A stretch of 46,003 nt of DNA from assembly GCA_964406375.1 (NCBI GenBank), contig CAYORM010000020.1:1-46003 (forward strand), given 5' to 3'. Within the stretch, counting starts at the first letter, position 1, and every line of letters starts with the position of its first letter. Shown here in pieces: positions 34,755 to 44,027 of this stretch. Both the position numbers and the translations under genes were made by a program. Below the pieces are notes generated by a model. It did no database searches and had not been told where the DNA came from. It saw only the letters and a list, made by a program, of their open reading frames with translations. This DNA is from CAYORM01 sp964406375. GTDB lineage: Bacteria; Pseudomonadota; Alphaproteobacteria; DSM-16000; Inquilinaceae.

Positions 34755-35386
34755 CCAGGATCCCACGTCGCGGCTTGATGCTCGTCCTGTCCTCACCCTC
34801 CGGTGCGGGCAAAACCTCGATTACCCGGCGGGTGCTCGAGCGCGATGCCGGGCTCGACATCTCCGTCTCCGTCACCACGCGGCAGCGCCGTCCGGGCGAG
34901 GTCGACGGCGTGCATTATCACTTCATCGACCAGCCGACCTTCGAGGGGATGATCCGCGACGACGCGCTGCTCGAATGGGCGGTGGTGTTCGGCAATGGCT
35001 ACGGCACGCCACGCCAGCCGGTCGAGCGGGCGCTCGGGGCGGGGCGCGACGTGATCTTCGACATCGATTGGCAGGGCACTCAGCAGCTCGCGGCACGGGC
35101 GCGCGACGACCTCGTTTCGATCTTCATCCTGCCACCTACTGTGGCGGCGCTCGAGGAGCGGTTGCGCGCCCGTGGCCAGGATGCCGACGAGGTGATCGCC
35201 ACGCGCATGGCCAAGGCCCAGGATGAGATGAGCCACTGGCCGGAATATGACTACGTCATCGTCAATGAGGATCTCGACCGCAGCGTCGCGCAGGTCGAGG
35301 CGATCCTGACGGCCGAAAGGCTGCGCCGGAGCCGGCAGACCGGTTTGCCCGCCTATGTCCGGCGGTTGCAGGGGAGCTTGGCCTGA
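34751..35386 (+). CDS. gmk: Guanylate kinase
   Basis: A 211-aa enzyme converting GMP to GDP. The P-loop is SSPSGAGKTSI near residue 14, the GMP-binding region is SVTTRQRRPGEVDGVHYHF, and IDWQGTQQL is the expected following block. It overlaps yicC by 4 bp. A hairpin follows its stop. Confidence 0.97.
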   Translation: MTRIPRRGLMLVLSSPSGAGKTSITRRVLERDAGLDISVSVTTRQRRPGEVDGVHYHFIDQPTFEGMIRDDALLEWAVVFGNGYGTPRQPVERALGAGRDVIFDIDWQGTQQLAARARDDLVSIFILPPTVAALEERLRARGQDADEVIATRMAKAQDEMSHWPEYDYVIVNEDLDRSVAQVEAILTAERLRRSRQTGLPAYVRRLQGSLA

Positions 35387-35392
35387 GGGGAA

Positions 35393-35419
35393 GCGGCCCG
35401 ACGGATCGCGCCGGGCCGC
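35393..35419. terminator. Hairpin between convergent gmk and the 69-aa gene
   Basis: A perfect 8-bp stem, GCGGCCCG (35393-35400) and CGGGCCGC (35412-35419), with an 11-nt loop, starts 6 bp after the gmk stop. Short T-rich runs flank it on both strands. It could serve as a weak bidirectional terminator. Confidence 0.45.
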
Positions 35420-35429
35420 CTCGCCTGTC

Positions 35430-35639
35430 TCAATGCCGGCTCTCGCCGTCCGTCTCGGCCGATTGGCCCTCCGGCCGCGGACGGCCCGTGCCACCCGAGC
35501 GGAAAGCGGTCATCCGTGCGATCTCGGCCCTGTGCTGCTCAGTCCCCTTGCGCTGGGCCCGGATGAGGCCGCCGGCGTGATCGGCGGCGGGGTCGATCGC
35601 AGTGAAGGCCTCGGTGGCGTTACGATGGGGTGTCGTCAA
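35430..35639 (-). CDS. Small hypothetical protein coupled to rsmA
   Basis: A 69-codon frame beginning with TTG that overlaps the rsmA stop (TTGA). GGAGAGG lies 7-8 nt upstream of the TTG, inside the end of rsmA, and codon third positions are G/C-rich as in real genes here. The product is polar and charged, with no signal or membrane helix, and I do not recognise a family. Confidence 0.42.
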   Translation of the reverse strand: MTTPHRNATEAFTAIDPAADHAGGLIRAQRKGTEQHRAEIARMTAFRSGGTGRPRPEGQSAETDGESRH

Positions 35640-36577
35640 GGCACCTCTCCCTGTTGTTTTCGTATTGATATCAACGACGCAGACCCGTCGGAGGTTGCAC
35701 CGCCGGCATCTGCGCGCCCGGCCTGCCAGGCGCGGGCGAGGGCGGCAAACCCCTCCACCCCGACCTCCTCCGCGCGTGCGGTCGGCGCGATGCCGGCCGC
35801 GGCGCAGAGCGCCTCCGCATCGCCCAGCGTCCGCAGGCTCGACCGCAGCATCTTGCGGCGTTGGCCGAAGGCGGCGGCTGTCACCGTCTCCAGCGCCGCC
35901 ATCACCGCCGGCGGACGGTCGTCGCGCGCGACAAGGCGCACCACGGCGGAATCGACCTTCGGTGCCGGCGTGAAGGCACGGGCCGGCAGCGTCAGCCGCC
36001 GCTCGGCTCTCGCCGCCCAGCCGCAGATCACGGACAGCCGCCCATAGGCCGGGTCGCCGGGCCGGGCGACGATCCTGTCCGCCACCTCCTTTTGGAACAT
36101 CAGCGTCAGCGAGCGGAACGTCTCGATCCGGGCGAGCCAGCCGATCAGAAGGGGGGTGGCGATGTTGTAGGGAAGATTGGCGACGATGGCGCGCGGCGGC
36201 TCGGCCATCACTGCCGCGTCGATCGACAGCGCATCGGCCTCGATCAGGGTCAAGGCGCCGCCCGCCGCGGTGACCAGCGGGGCGAGGGCGGCGATGCAGC
36301 GCGGATCGCGCTCGATGGCGACGACCCGGCGCACCGGCGCGGCGAGCAGCGCCCGGGTCAGCCCGCCCGGGCCTGGGCCGATCTCGACGACGGTGCAGCC
36401 TTCGAGATCGCCCGCCTCGCGCACGATCCGTCGGGTGACGTTGAGGTCGAGAAGGAAGTTCTGGCCGAGCGAGCGGCGGGCGATGAGACCATGGGCGGCC
36501 AGCACCTCCCGCAGCGGCGGCAGCGCCGCAATGCGAGCGGCCCGGTCGGCGGCGCGGTTGTCGGCTTCGGCGGCCAT
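35636..36577 (-). CDS. rsmA: 16S rRNA dimethyladenosine transferase RsmA (KsgA)
   Basis: A 313-aa methyltransferase that dimethylates two adjacent adenosines in helix 45 of 16S rRNA. Family motifs are SLGQNFLLDLNV near residue 37, the SAM motif EIGPGPGGLT, the catalytic NLPYNI near residue 135 and FTPAPKVDSAVV. A C-terminal extension of some 30 residues follows AWQAG. It lies 19 bp after surA; pdxA, which commonly sits between them in proteobacteria, is absent. Confidence 0.97.
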   Translation of the reverse strand: MAAEADNRAADRAARIAALPPLREVLAAHGLIARRSLGQNFLLDLNVTRRIVREAGDLEGCTVVEIGPGPGGLTRALLAAPVRRVVAIERDPRCIAALAPLVTAAGGALTLIEADALSIDAAVMAEPPRAIVANLPYNIATPLLIGWLARIETFRSLTLMFQKEVADRIVARPGDPAYGRLSVICGWAARAERRLTLPARAFTPAPKVDSAVVRLVARDDRPPAVMAALETVTAAAFGQRRKMLRSSLRTLGDAEALCAAAGIAPTARAEEVGVEGFAALARAWQAGRADAGGATSDGSASLISIRKQQGEVP

Positions 36578-36596
36578 GGCGGCCGCGCCCGTCGTG

Positions 36597-37874
36597 TCAG
36601 ATGCGGATGTCGATGAAGGCGGTCGCGCGGAGATCGCGCATCAGCCGGCGTTGCAGGATGTCGAGCCGCTGCTCGCCGATCTGAGTACGGATCGCGCTGC
36701 GGTCGATCCCGTCAGCATTCTCGGTACGGTCGCAGACCATCAGCATGGCGACGCCGTCCTCGATCCGCGTGGGTGCGCTGAGCTGACCGATCGGCAGCGA
36801 GGCGACGACATTGGAGACGGATCCCGGCAGCCGCGACAGCGGGATGTTGCCGGCATCGATCGAGCCGGGCACGCCGACCGCGGTGGCGCGCGCCTGAAAC
36901 GCCTCACAGCCCGAGACGCCGGTGAAGTCGTCGGCCATCTGCCGCGACACCGCGTCATACTGCGACGCCGGCGACCCCGGTGGGACCGGCACGACGAGCT
37001 GGAACAGCCGCACCACCGTCGTCGCGCCGCCGAGGCTGATCGTCCGGCGGTCCCGCAGATAGAGGATGTGATAGCCCGGCAGCGTCCGGATCGGCGTCGA
37101 GACCTGGCCCGGCTGCATGCCCTGGATCACGGTATCGAGCGCCGGGTCGAGCTGGCCGCCCATCACCCAGCCCATATCGCCGCCGGTCTGCGCACCGGCC
37201 GCCTGGCTGAACTGGCGCGCCACGGCGGGGAAGGGGGCTCCCCGGCGGATCTCGGCGACGAGCCGGTCGGCGAGCGCCCTCACCTCCGCCTCGCTTGCCG
37301 ACTGGTCGACCGGCAGGAAGATCTCGGCGAGCAGATATTCCGGCCGCCCCTCATTCGCCCGCATCCGGTCGATCACCTCGTCGATGTCGGCCTCGGATAT
37401 GTTGATCTGCGGCACGAAGCGCTGGCGGATCAGCTCCCGCCAGGCGAGCTGCGCCGTGATCTGGTCGAGCAACGCCGTGGACGGCACGCCCGCGCGCTGG
37501 AGCACGCTGAAGAGCTGATCGGGTGTCAGCCCGTTCTGGCCGGCAATGGTCTGGACCGCAGCGGCGATTTCGGCGTCGCTGACGGTGACGCCGGCGCGCC
37601 GCGCCTCGACGAGCTGCAGCTTCTCGTCAATGAGCTGGCGCAGCACCTGCGGCAGGAAGCGCTGGCGCGCCTCCTCAGAATTGGGCAAGCCGGCCGAGAC
37701 GAGCGCGAGACGCAGCCGCACATCGAGATCGCGCAGGGTGATCGGCTGGTCGTTGACAACGGCGGCGATGCCGCCGAGCTCCTGCGCCTGCAGCTGGGCC
37801 ACGGGCAGCGACGGCACCAGCATCGCCAGTGCGGCGAAGGCCGCGGCGATCGACTTCCAGAGGCGCTTCGGCAT
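36597..37874 (-). CDS. surA: Periplasmic chaperone / peptidyl-prolyl isomerase SurA
   Basis: A 425-aa periplasmic chaperone for outer-membrane proteins. It has a signal peptide (cleavage after LQA at about residue 30), an N-terminal SurA domain (AAVVNDQPITLRDLDVR, LIDEKLQL), and a parvulin domain at about residues 155-260 (EYLLAEIFLPVD, FPAVARQFSQ, GGDMGWV, GYHILYLRDRR). A second parvulin-like segment, more degenerate, lies in the C-terminal part. Start at 37874 chosen for the signal peptide; in-frame sequence upstream looks non-coding. lptG is the next gene upstream. Confidence 0.95.
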   Translation of the reverse strand: MPKRLWKSIAAAFAALAMLVPSLPVAQLQAQELGGIAAVVNDQPITLRDLDVRLRLALVSAGLPNSEEARQRFLPQVLRQLIDEKLQLVEARRAGVTVSDAEIAAAVQTIAGQNGLTPDQLFSVLQRAGVPSTALLDQITAQLAWRELIRQRFVPQINISEADIDEVIDRMRANEGRPEYLLAEIFLPVDQSASEAEVRALADRLVAEIRRGAPFPAVARQFSQAAGAQTGGDMGWVMGGQLDPALDTVIQGMQPGQVSTPIRTLPGYHILYLRDRRTISLGGATTVVRLFQLVVPVPPGSPASQYDAVSRQMADDFTGVSGCEAFQARATAVGVPGSIDAGNIPLSRLPGSVSNVVASLPIGQLSAPTRIEDGVAMLMVCDRTENADGIDRSAIRTQIGEQRLDILQRRLMRDLRATAFIDIRI

Positions 37875-37980
37875 CACGTCTTTCCCACCCGTCACTTCTG
37901 CGGCCGCCGGCATGGTAGACCACGCGGCCGGTGCATTCTCAAGACCGAAGGCCCGTTCGGGGCCATCCGTTGCGCTGCGT

Positions 37981-39075
37981 TCAACCATCCTCGAGATAGA
38001 GCAGCGCCGCGACGCCGCCAAGCAGCGCCACCGCCGCCGTCGCCCAGGCCGCGAGCGGTGCCGGGATGCTGCCCGCCCGGCCGAGTGCCACGACGATGTC
38101 ACCGACGACGAAGACGAGAAAGCCGGTGACGATCGCCCCCACAACCATCAGCAGCCCGTCGGTCCGCCGGCCGGGCCGGATCGAGAAGGCCGCGGCGATC
38201 AGCACCATCGCCGCCATCAGCGCCGGCTGCGACAGCAGTGCCTGATAGGCCATCCGGTAGCGGACGGGGGAGAAGCCCGTCTCGGCCATCGTCTCGGCGA
38301 ATTCCGGCAGATCCCAGAAGGAGATCGTCTGCGGGGAGGCGAAGCGCTCCTGGATCGTGTCGAGGGTCAGCGCCGTCGGCATCACCCACCGCTCGTGGAA
38401 GACCGGCGTGGCCGTCCCCTCGGTTACCCAGGCCTCGCTCAGTACCCAGCCCTCGGGCTGCAGCGAGCCTCTCTCTGCGTCGATGCGGCCACGATAGGTC
38501 TCGCTGTCGTCATAGAGCAGGATCATCATGCGCTGCAGCTCGCGCCCGTCACGGGCGCTGCGCGCGGCGTGGATGACGGCGACGCCCTCCGCGTCGCGCT
38601 GGCGCAGCCACAGCCCGTTGCGTGACAGGTTGTAGACCGCCGTCGCCTCGCCGGTCGCCTCGTCAAGAACCGTCTCATAGGCGCCGTAGAGCGTCGCCGA
38701 CACCGGGTTGAAGACGGTCACCCGGACGATGCCGATGGCGAGCGCCACCATCACGACGGGCAGCACGAACTGCCAGACCGACAGGCCGGCCGCGCGCGCC
38801 ACGACCAGTTCCTGGCTGCGCGTCATCCGCCAGAAGGTGAACATCGCGGCGATCAGCACCGCGAAATGAAAGACGAGCTCGATCGAGCTCGGCAGCTTGA
38901 AGGCGGTGAGGCCGAGCGCGGTCAGCAGCGACCCGTCGCCGCGTTGGCTGACCAGGCGGATCTGTTCGACGAACTCGAAGACGGCGATGACGCCCGCGAG
39001 GATCAGCAGGGTCGCGAAGAACCAGGACAGGAATTGCCGGGCGATGTAGCGCTGGAAGGTCGGCGACGCGAACAT
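37981..39075 (-). CDS. lptG: LPS export ABC transporter permease LptG
   Basis: A 364-aa YjgP/YjgQ-family permease. The six membrane helices are arranged three plus three around a periplasmic beta-jellyroll domain (about residues 95-270). The N-terminal SPTFQRYIARQFL and the FWDLPEFAETM segment are typical of LptG over LptF. It would extract LPS from the inner membrane with LptF and LptB. lptF, expected beside it, is not here, because the upstream neighbour is a divergent DAHP synthase gene. Start taken at 39075 (MFASPTF). Confidence 0.92.
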   Translation of the reverse strand: MFASPTFQRYIARQFLSWFFATLLILAGVIAVFEFVEQIRLVSQRGDGSLLTALGLTAFKLPSSIELVFHFAVLIAAMFTFWRMTRSQELVVARAAGLSVWQFVLPVVMVALAIGIVRVTVFNPVSATLYGAYETVLDEATGEATAVYNLSRNGLWLRQRDAEGVAVIHAARSARDGRELQRMMILLYDDSETYRGRIDAERGSLQPEGWVLSEAWVTEGTATPVFHERWVMPTALTLDTIQERFASPQTISFWDLPEFAETMAETGFSPVRYRMAYQALLSQPALMAAMVLIAAAFSIRPGRRTDGLLMVVGAIVTGFLVFVVGDIVVALGRAGSIPAPLAAWATAAVALLGGVAALLYLEDG

Positions 39076-39236
39076 CCGGGAGGCAGGCCTCGTGAGCGGA
39101 AAGGTCGAGCGCGCGGCCGTCTCGCTTTGCGGCCAGAGCGTCCGGCATTGCGTATCGGGCGCTCGTATAGCAGAAAGAACACCCTTGCGCGTGGGCGATC
39201 GGCCCATTGTGCCAGAGCGGGTGCGGAGTGGGAACG

Positions 39237-40625
39237 ATGGTCGAGCGCTGGACGCCGTCGACATGGCGATCGAAGCCGGTGAAGCAGATGCCGCAATATG
39301 CGGATGCCGAGCGGCTGGCCCAGACGGAAGCGGTGCTGCGCAAGTTTCCCCCGCTGGTCTTCGCGGGCGAGGCCCGCAATCTGAAAGCGAGCCTCGCGCG
39401 CGTCGTCGACGGCCGTGCCTTCCTCTTGCAGGGCGGTGACTGCGCCGAGAGCTTCGCCGAATTCCACCCGGACAAGATCCGCGACACCTTCCGTGTGCTG
39501 TTGCAGATGGCTGTGGTGCTCACCTTCGGCGGCGGCGTGCCCGTCGTGAAGGTCGGGCGGATGGCCGGGCAGTTCGCCAAGCCGCGTTCGGCGGAGACGG
39601 AGGAGATCGACGGCGTGTCGCTGCCCTCCTATCGCGGCGACATCATCAACGGGTTCGAGTTCGATGCCGAGGCGCGCGAGCCCGATCCGACGCGGATGAC
39701 GCAGGCCTACAACCAGTCGGCGGCGACGCTGAACCTGCTGCGCGCCTTCGCCCAGGGCGGCTATGCCGATCTGCACAAGGTGCATTCCTGGAATCTCGGC
39801 TTTGTCGGCCGGTCGCCGCAGGGCGAGCGCTACGAGGCCTTCGCCAACCGGATCGACGAGGCGCTGGAATTCATGGCGGCTTGCGGGGTCACCGGCGAGA
39901 CGACGCCGCAGATCCGCGAGACCGATTTCTACACCTGTCATGAAGCGCTGCTGCTGCCCTATGAGGAGGCGCTGACACGCATCGACAGCACGACGGGTGA
40001 TTGGTACGACGTCTCGGCCCATTTCCTGTGGATCGGCGATCGGACCCGTCAGCCGGATGGGGCGCATGTCGAGTTCCTGCGTGGCGTGAAGAACCCGATC
40101 GGGCTGAAATGCGGCCCGAGCCTTCCTCCCGATGAACTCCTGCGGCTGATCGACATCCTCAATCCCGAAGATGAGCCCGGCCGGCTGACGCTGATCGTCC
40201 GCATGGGCTCGGACAAGATCGCCGACCATTTCCCGGCGCTGTTGCGGCGGGTGGCGGCGGAGGGCCGCAAGGTCGCCTGGGTCTGCGATCCGATGCACGG
40301 CAACACGATCAAATCGTCGACCGGCTACAAGACGCGCCCCTTCGATCGCGTCCTGTCCGAGGTCCGCTCCTTCTTCGACATCCATCGCGCCGAGGGCACG
40401 GTGGCGGGCGGCGTGCATTTCGAGATGACCGGGCAGGACGTCACGGAATGCACCGGCGGGGCCCAGGCGATCACCGATCACGCGTTGTCGCTGCGCTACC
40501 ACACAGCCTGTGATCCGCGGCTCAACGCCAGCCAGGCGCTCGAGCTCGCCTTCCTGATCGCCGAGAAGCTCAAACAGGAGCGGGTCGAGCAGGATCAGCT
40601 CCGGCGGAGCGCCGCGGCGGAGTGA
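39237..40625 (+). CDS. aroG: Class II 3-deoxy-7-phosphoheptulonate (DAHP) synthase
   Basis: A 462-aa first enzyme of the shikimate pathway, joining phosphoenolpyruvate and erythrose-4-phosphate. It is the large, plant-like class II type: LLQGGDCAESF, the WNLGFVGRSPQGERYE block, KCGPSLPPDELL, WVCDPMHGNT and GQDVTECTGG are all diagnostic. The metal-binding Cys is in GGDCAES. GGGA precedes the ATG at 39237. It is divergent from lptG with about 160 bp between the starts. Confidence 0.96.
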   Translation: MVERWTPSTWRSKPVKQMPQYADAERLAQTEAVLRKFPPLVFAGEARNLKASLARVVDGRAFLLQGGDCAESFAEFHPDKIRDTFRVLLQMAVVLTFGGGVPVVKVGRMAGQFAKPRSAETEEIDGVSLPSYRGDIINGFEFDAEAREPDPTRMTQAYNQSAATLNLLRAFAQGGYADLHKVHSWNLGFVGRSPQGERYEAFANRIDEALEFMAACGVTGETTPQIRETDFYTCHEALLLPYEEALTRIDSTTGDWYDVSAHFLWIGDRTRQPDGAHVEFLRGVKNPIGLKCGPSLPPDELLRLIDILNPEDEPGRLTLIVRMGSDKIADHFPALLRRVAAEGRKVAWVCDPMHGNTIKSSTGYKTRPFDRVLSEVRSFFDIHRAEGTVAGGVHFEMTGQDVTECTGGAQAITDHALSLRYHTACDPRLNASQALELAFLIAEKLKQERVEQDQLRRSAAAE

Positions 40626-40711
40626 CGGGACCCCGCGCGGCAGGCTCCCGGCCGGCCGCGCGGCACCGCCTGGCAGGCAGCGCCCGAAGCGGCTGCGTGA
40701 GGGATGGGACG

Positions 40712-41854
40712 ATGAAGCCTTCGGTGGCCGAACTTCCGGCCTGGACCGACAAGTACTTCACGCGAACCCGCGGCATCGTCGAGCGGTTCGGCGATGCCCG
40801 TGTCGTCTATTCGGTCTTCATGCGCCGCCCCGTCGTGTCGGCACCGCGGCTGGCGGTCGAGTGGCTTGAGGCGGTCGCGCGCGAGCGCGGCTTCTCGGTC
40901 GAGATCCATCAGCGCTATGCCGAGGGCCGCTGGGTCGGCGCCGGCGAGCCGATCCTCTACATCGCTGGCTCGCTGCGGCACCTCGTCGAATGCGAGACCG
41001 TCTTCCTGCAGAAGTTGGGCCCGGCCTGCGTCGCGGCCTACAATGCCTTTGTGATGTGCGCCGAGCTGCGCGACACGGCCTTCATCGCCATGGATGCGCG
41101 GCACTGCGCCGGCACCGAGATGGCGGAGATCATGGCCTATGCGGCGAGCGTCGGCTCGGACCGGGCGCGGCGGAAGGTCGGCGCCCGCGGGTTCGTCGGG
41201 AATGCGACCGACGCGACCGCGCATTTCTTCGGCACGCAGCGCGGCTTCGGAACGATGCCGCATGCGCTGATCGGCTATGCCGGCTCGACCGTGCGCGCGG
41301 CCGAGATGTTCCACGAGACCTATCCCGACGAGCCGCTGACGGTGCTCGTCGACTATTTCGCCCGTGAGGTCACCGACGGGCTCGAGGTCTGCCGCCGCTT
41401 CCCCCATCTCGCCGCGCAGGGGCTCCTGTCGCTGCGGATCGACACCGGCGGCGGCCGCTATGTCGAAGGGCTCGGGCCGTCGGAATCCTACGCCGTCCTC
41501 GAGCGTCACGTGCCGGAGGCGGTGCGCGGCTATCGCAGCGAGGAGGAGCTGCGCCACCTGATCGGCACCGGCGTGTCGGCCGCGGCGGTGCATCATCTGC
41601 GCGACAAGCTGGACGAGGCCGGTTTCGACCGGGTGCGGATCGTCGCCTCGAGCGGCTTCGGGCCGGCGAAATGCCGGGTGATGGCATTGGCCCGGGCGCC
41701 GATCGACGTCGTCGGGACCGGCAGCTACCTGCCCGAGGCCTGGAGCGAGACCTACGCGACCGCCGACATCGTCGAGTATGATGGCGTTCCGCGGGTGAAG
41801 GTGGGTCGGGAATGGCTGCTCCGCCTGCGACCCGGGGCGAACGAGACGGAGTGA
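40712..41854 (+). CDS. pncB: Nicotinate phosphoribosyltransferase
   Basis: A 380-aa enzyme of NAD salvage, converting nicotinate and PRPP to nicotinate mononucleotide. Family features are the N-terminal DKYFTRTRGIVERFG, the GARGFVGNATDAT region, the GTMPHALI loop with the conserved His, and VDYFAREVTDGLE followed by RIDTGGG. The length fits the shorter archaeal-like type. Its stop overlaps the pabB GTG start (GTGA). Confidence 0.92.
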   Translation: MKPSVAELPAWTDKYFTRTRGIVERFGDARVVYSVFMRRPVVSAPRLAVEWLEAVARERGFSVEIHQRYAEGRWVGAGEPILYIAGSLRHLVECETVFLQKLGPACVAAYNAFVMCAELRDTAFIAMDARHCAGTEMAEIMAYAASVGSDRARRKVGARGFVGNATDATAHFFGTQRGFGTMPHALIGYAGSTVRAAEMFHETYPDEPLTVLVDYFAREVTDGLEVCRRFPHLAAQGLLSLRIDTGGGRYVEGLGPSESYAVLERHVPEAVRGYRSEEELRHLIGTGVSAAAVHHLRDKLDEAGFDRVRIVASSGFGPAKCRVMALARAPIDVVGTGSYLPEAWSETYATADIVEYDGVPRVKVGREWLLRLRPGANETE

Positions 41855-43206
41855 CCGGCGCGCCGGCCCCGGCGGGGCTCGAGGAACGCCCCCTTGCCTG
41901 GATCGATCCCGTCGCCGCACTTGCAGCGCTGGCCGATCTGCCTCGACCCGTCCTTCTGGAAAGCGCGCGCCCCGAGGCGCGGACCGGCCGCTTCTCGGTG
42001 GTCGCGGCCGATCCGGTCACCTTCGTCGAACATCGCGCGACCGACCCGGGCTCACCCTTCGAGAAGCTGGCCGCCCTGGTCGGACGCAACCACCTCGCCC
42101 CCGATCCGGCACGACCGATCGTGCCGGGGGTGATCGGGCTGCTCTGCTATGAGGCCGGGCGCCATGCCGACCGGATGCCCGCGCCGCAGCCCCGCGGTCT
42201 CGACCTGCCGGAAGCCGCGTTCGGCCTCTATGACACCATCCTCGTCCTCGACCACGCGACCGGGGAGGCCGTCCTGCGCAGCATCGGCGGACCGGCGCGG
42301 CTCGCCCGCTTCGCCGAGCGCCTGTCCGGGCCGGCCGAACCGCCGGCCGTCGACTGGCGGCCGGTCGGGCGCTGGACCGCCGAGACGGACGGGCCGGCCT
42401 ATCGGGCCGGTGTCGCCGCGATCCGGGCGCTCATCGCGGCGGGCGACATCTACCAAGCGAACCTGACGCTCCGGCATCTGGCGCGGATGCCGAAGGGGCT
42501 CACGCCCTTGATGCTCTACCGCCGGCTGCGTGCGCTCTCGCCGGCGCCGTTCGCCGCCTTCCTCGATCTCGGTGGCGGGCGCTGGATCGCCAGCGCCTCG
42601 CCGGAGCGCTTCCTGAAGGTCGACGGGGGCGGGCGGGTCGAGACCCGGCCGATCAAGGGAACCCGCCCGCGCGATCCGGATCCGGCACGTGACGCGGCGC
42701 TGGCCCGTGCGCTGGCCGAGAGTCCCAAGGACCGGGCCGAGAACCTGATGATCGTCGATCTGCTGCGCAACGATCTGGCGCGGGTCTGTGCCGTCGGGTC
42801 GGTGCGCGTGCCCGTGCTGTTCGGGCTGGAGAGCTTTGCGCAGGTTCATCACCTCGTCTCGGTGGTCGAGGGGCGGCTGGCCGCCGGGCGCAGCGCCGTC
42901 GACTTGCTGCGCGCCGCCTTTCCCGGTGGCTCGATCACCGGTGCACCGAAGATCCGGGCGATGGAGGTGATCCGCGCCATCGAGCCGGCGCGGCGCGGCG
43001 CCTATTGCGGCACGATCTTCCGTATTGGCCTCGACGGGGCGATGGATTCGAGCATCGTCATCCGGACCCTGAGTGGCGCGGACGGCGTCGTCACGGCGCA
43101 GGCGGGTGGCGGCATCGTCCATGATTCCGACCCGTCCGACGAGCATCGCGAGGCGATGACGAAGATCGCGCCGCTGCTCCGCGCCATCGCGGGGCCCGCG
43201 CCGTGA
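41851..43206 (+). CDS. pabB: Aminodeoxychorismate synthase component I
   Basis: A 451-aa chorismate-utilising enzyme that aminates chorismate for folate synthesis. The PIKGT motif near residue 268, the DLLRNDLARV stretch and GGSITGAPKIRAMEVI mark PabB over anthranilate synthase (TrpE). GTG at 41851, overlapping the pncB stop by 4 bp, is the preferred start; ATG 41812 is the alternative and would overlap pncB by 43 bp. The glutaminase subunit is not in the window. pabC overlaps its stop. Confidence 0.92.
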   Translation: MTGAPAPAGLEERPLAWIDPVAALAALADLPRPVLLESARPEARTGRFSVVAADPVTFVEHRATDPGSPFEKLAALVGRNHLAPDPARPIVPGVIGLLCYEAGRHADRMPAPQPRGLDLPEAAFGLYDTILVLDHATGEAVLRSIGGPARLARFAERLSGPAEPPAVDWRPVGRWTAETDGPAYRAGVAAIRALIAAGDIYQANLTLRHLARMPKGLTPLMLYRRLRALSPAPFAAFLDLGGGRWIASASPERFLKVDGGGRVETRPIKGTRPRDPDPARDAALARALAESPKDRAENLMIVDLLRNDLARVCAVGSVRVPVLFGLESFAQVHHLVSVVEGRLAAGRSAVDLLRAAFPGGSITGAPKIRAMEVIRAIEPARRGAYCGTIFRIGLDGAMDSSIVIRTLSGADGVVTAQAGGGIVHDSDPSDEHREAMTKIAPLLRAIAGPAP

Positions 43207-44027
43207 TGGCCGGGTCGGTCGTCTGGTGCGACGGGGCGCTGCGTCCGGCCGAGGCGCCGACGATCCGCGCCGATGACCGCGGCCTGACGCTTGGCGACGG
43301 GTTGTTCGAGACGATCCGGGTCAGTGCCGGCGCGGCCGTGGCGCTCGACGCTCATCTCGCCCGGCTCGCCGTGGGCGCGCGGCTGCTCGATCTGCCGCTG
43401 CCGGAGGCGGCCCGGCTTGCCGATGCCGTCGCCGCCGTCATTGCCGCCAACACCCTGGCCGAAGGTGTCGTGCGGCTGACGGTGACCCGCGGTCCCGGCG
43501 CCCGCGGCATCGTCCCGCCGGGCCGGCCGCAGCCGACGACCCTCGCGAGCGCGGCGTCGGGTGCCGTGCCACAGGGGCCGGTGCGGCTTACCATCGCCGA
43601 GGTCACGCGCCGCAACGAGCACTCGCCGCTCAGCCGGATCAAGTCCCTCAATGCCCTCGATGCGGTGCTGGCGCGGATCGAGGCCGGGCGCCGCGGCTGC
43701 GATGACGCTGTGCTGCTCAACGGGGCCGGGCGGGTGGCCGAGACGACGGTGGCCAACCTCTTCCTGCGCATCGGCGACACGCTGGTCACCTCGCCCATCG
43801 GCGAGGGGGCGCTGCCGGGCACGATGCGCGCGCGGATCCTCGCCGAAACGGGGGCGATCGAGCGCCCAATCGACATCGCCCTGCTCGAGACGGCGGATGA
43901 GATCGTGCTGACCAATGCGCTGTCGATCCGCGCCGCCGCTTCGCTGACAACACCCGCGGGCGAGCGCCGGCTCGGCGGGGAGACAGCGGCCGCTTTGCGA
44001 CGGATTTTCGGCCTCCCGGCCGCCTGA
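43206..44027 (+). CDS. pabC: Aminodeoxychorismate lyase (class IV aminotransferase)
   Basis: A 273-aa PLP enzyme that releases p-aminobenzoate from aminodeoxychorismate. Fold-type IV features are the opening DDRGLTLGDGLFET, the PLP Lys in SRIKSLNALDAVLA (near residue 145) and ETTVANLFLRIGD with GALPGTMR. Neighbouring pabB makes the lyase role most likely; a branched-chain or D-amino-acid aminotransferase would share much of this sequence. Start ATG 43206 overlaps the pabB stop (TGATG); a GTG 3 bp earlier is equally possible. The stop codon lies in the loop of a terminator hairpin. Confidence 0.88.
   Translation: MAGSVVWCDGALRPAEAPTIRADDRGLTLGDGLFETIRVSAGAAVALDAHLARLAVGARLLDLPLPEAARLADAVAAVIAANTLAEGVVRLTVTRGPGARGIVPPGRPQPTTLASAASGAVPQGPVRLTIAEVTRRNEHSPLSRIKSLNALDAVLARIEAGRRGCDDAVLLNGAGRVAETTVANLFLRIGDTLVTSPIGEGALPGTMRARILAETGAIERPIDIALLETADEIVLTNALSIRAAASLTTPAGERRLGGETAAALRRIFGLPAA

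Noticed and set aside
32460..34796. A 778-codon open frame on the minus strand
   Set aside because: It is antisense to psd, pssA and yicC, and its composition (Arg, Gln, His) is that of non-coding shadow sequence.
36177..38129. A 650-codon open frame on the + strand
   Set aside because: It is antisense to rsmA and surA, which have clear families; no motif is visible in it.
39076..39236. Possible promoters in the lptG/DAHP synthase divergent gap
   Set aside because: A TATA-like element (near 39164-39169) is present, but no -35 box lies at a suitable distance on either strand.
40633..40663. A 9-bp G+C inverted repeat after the DAHP synthase gene
   Set aside because: No U-tract follows, CCGCGCGG is self-complementary, and such repeats are frequent in GC-rich spacers.
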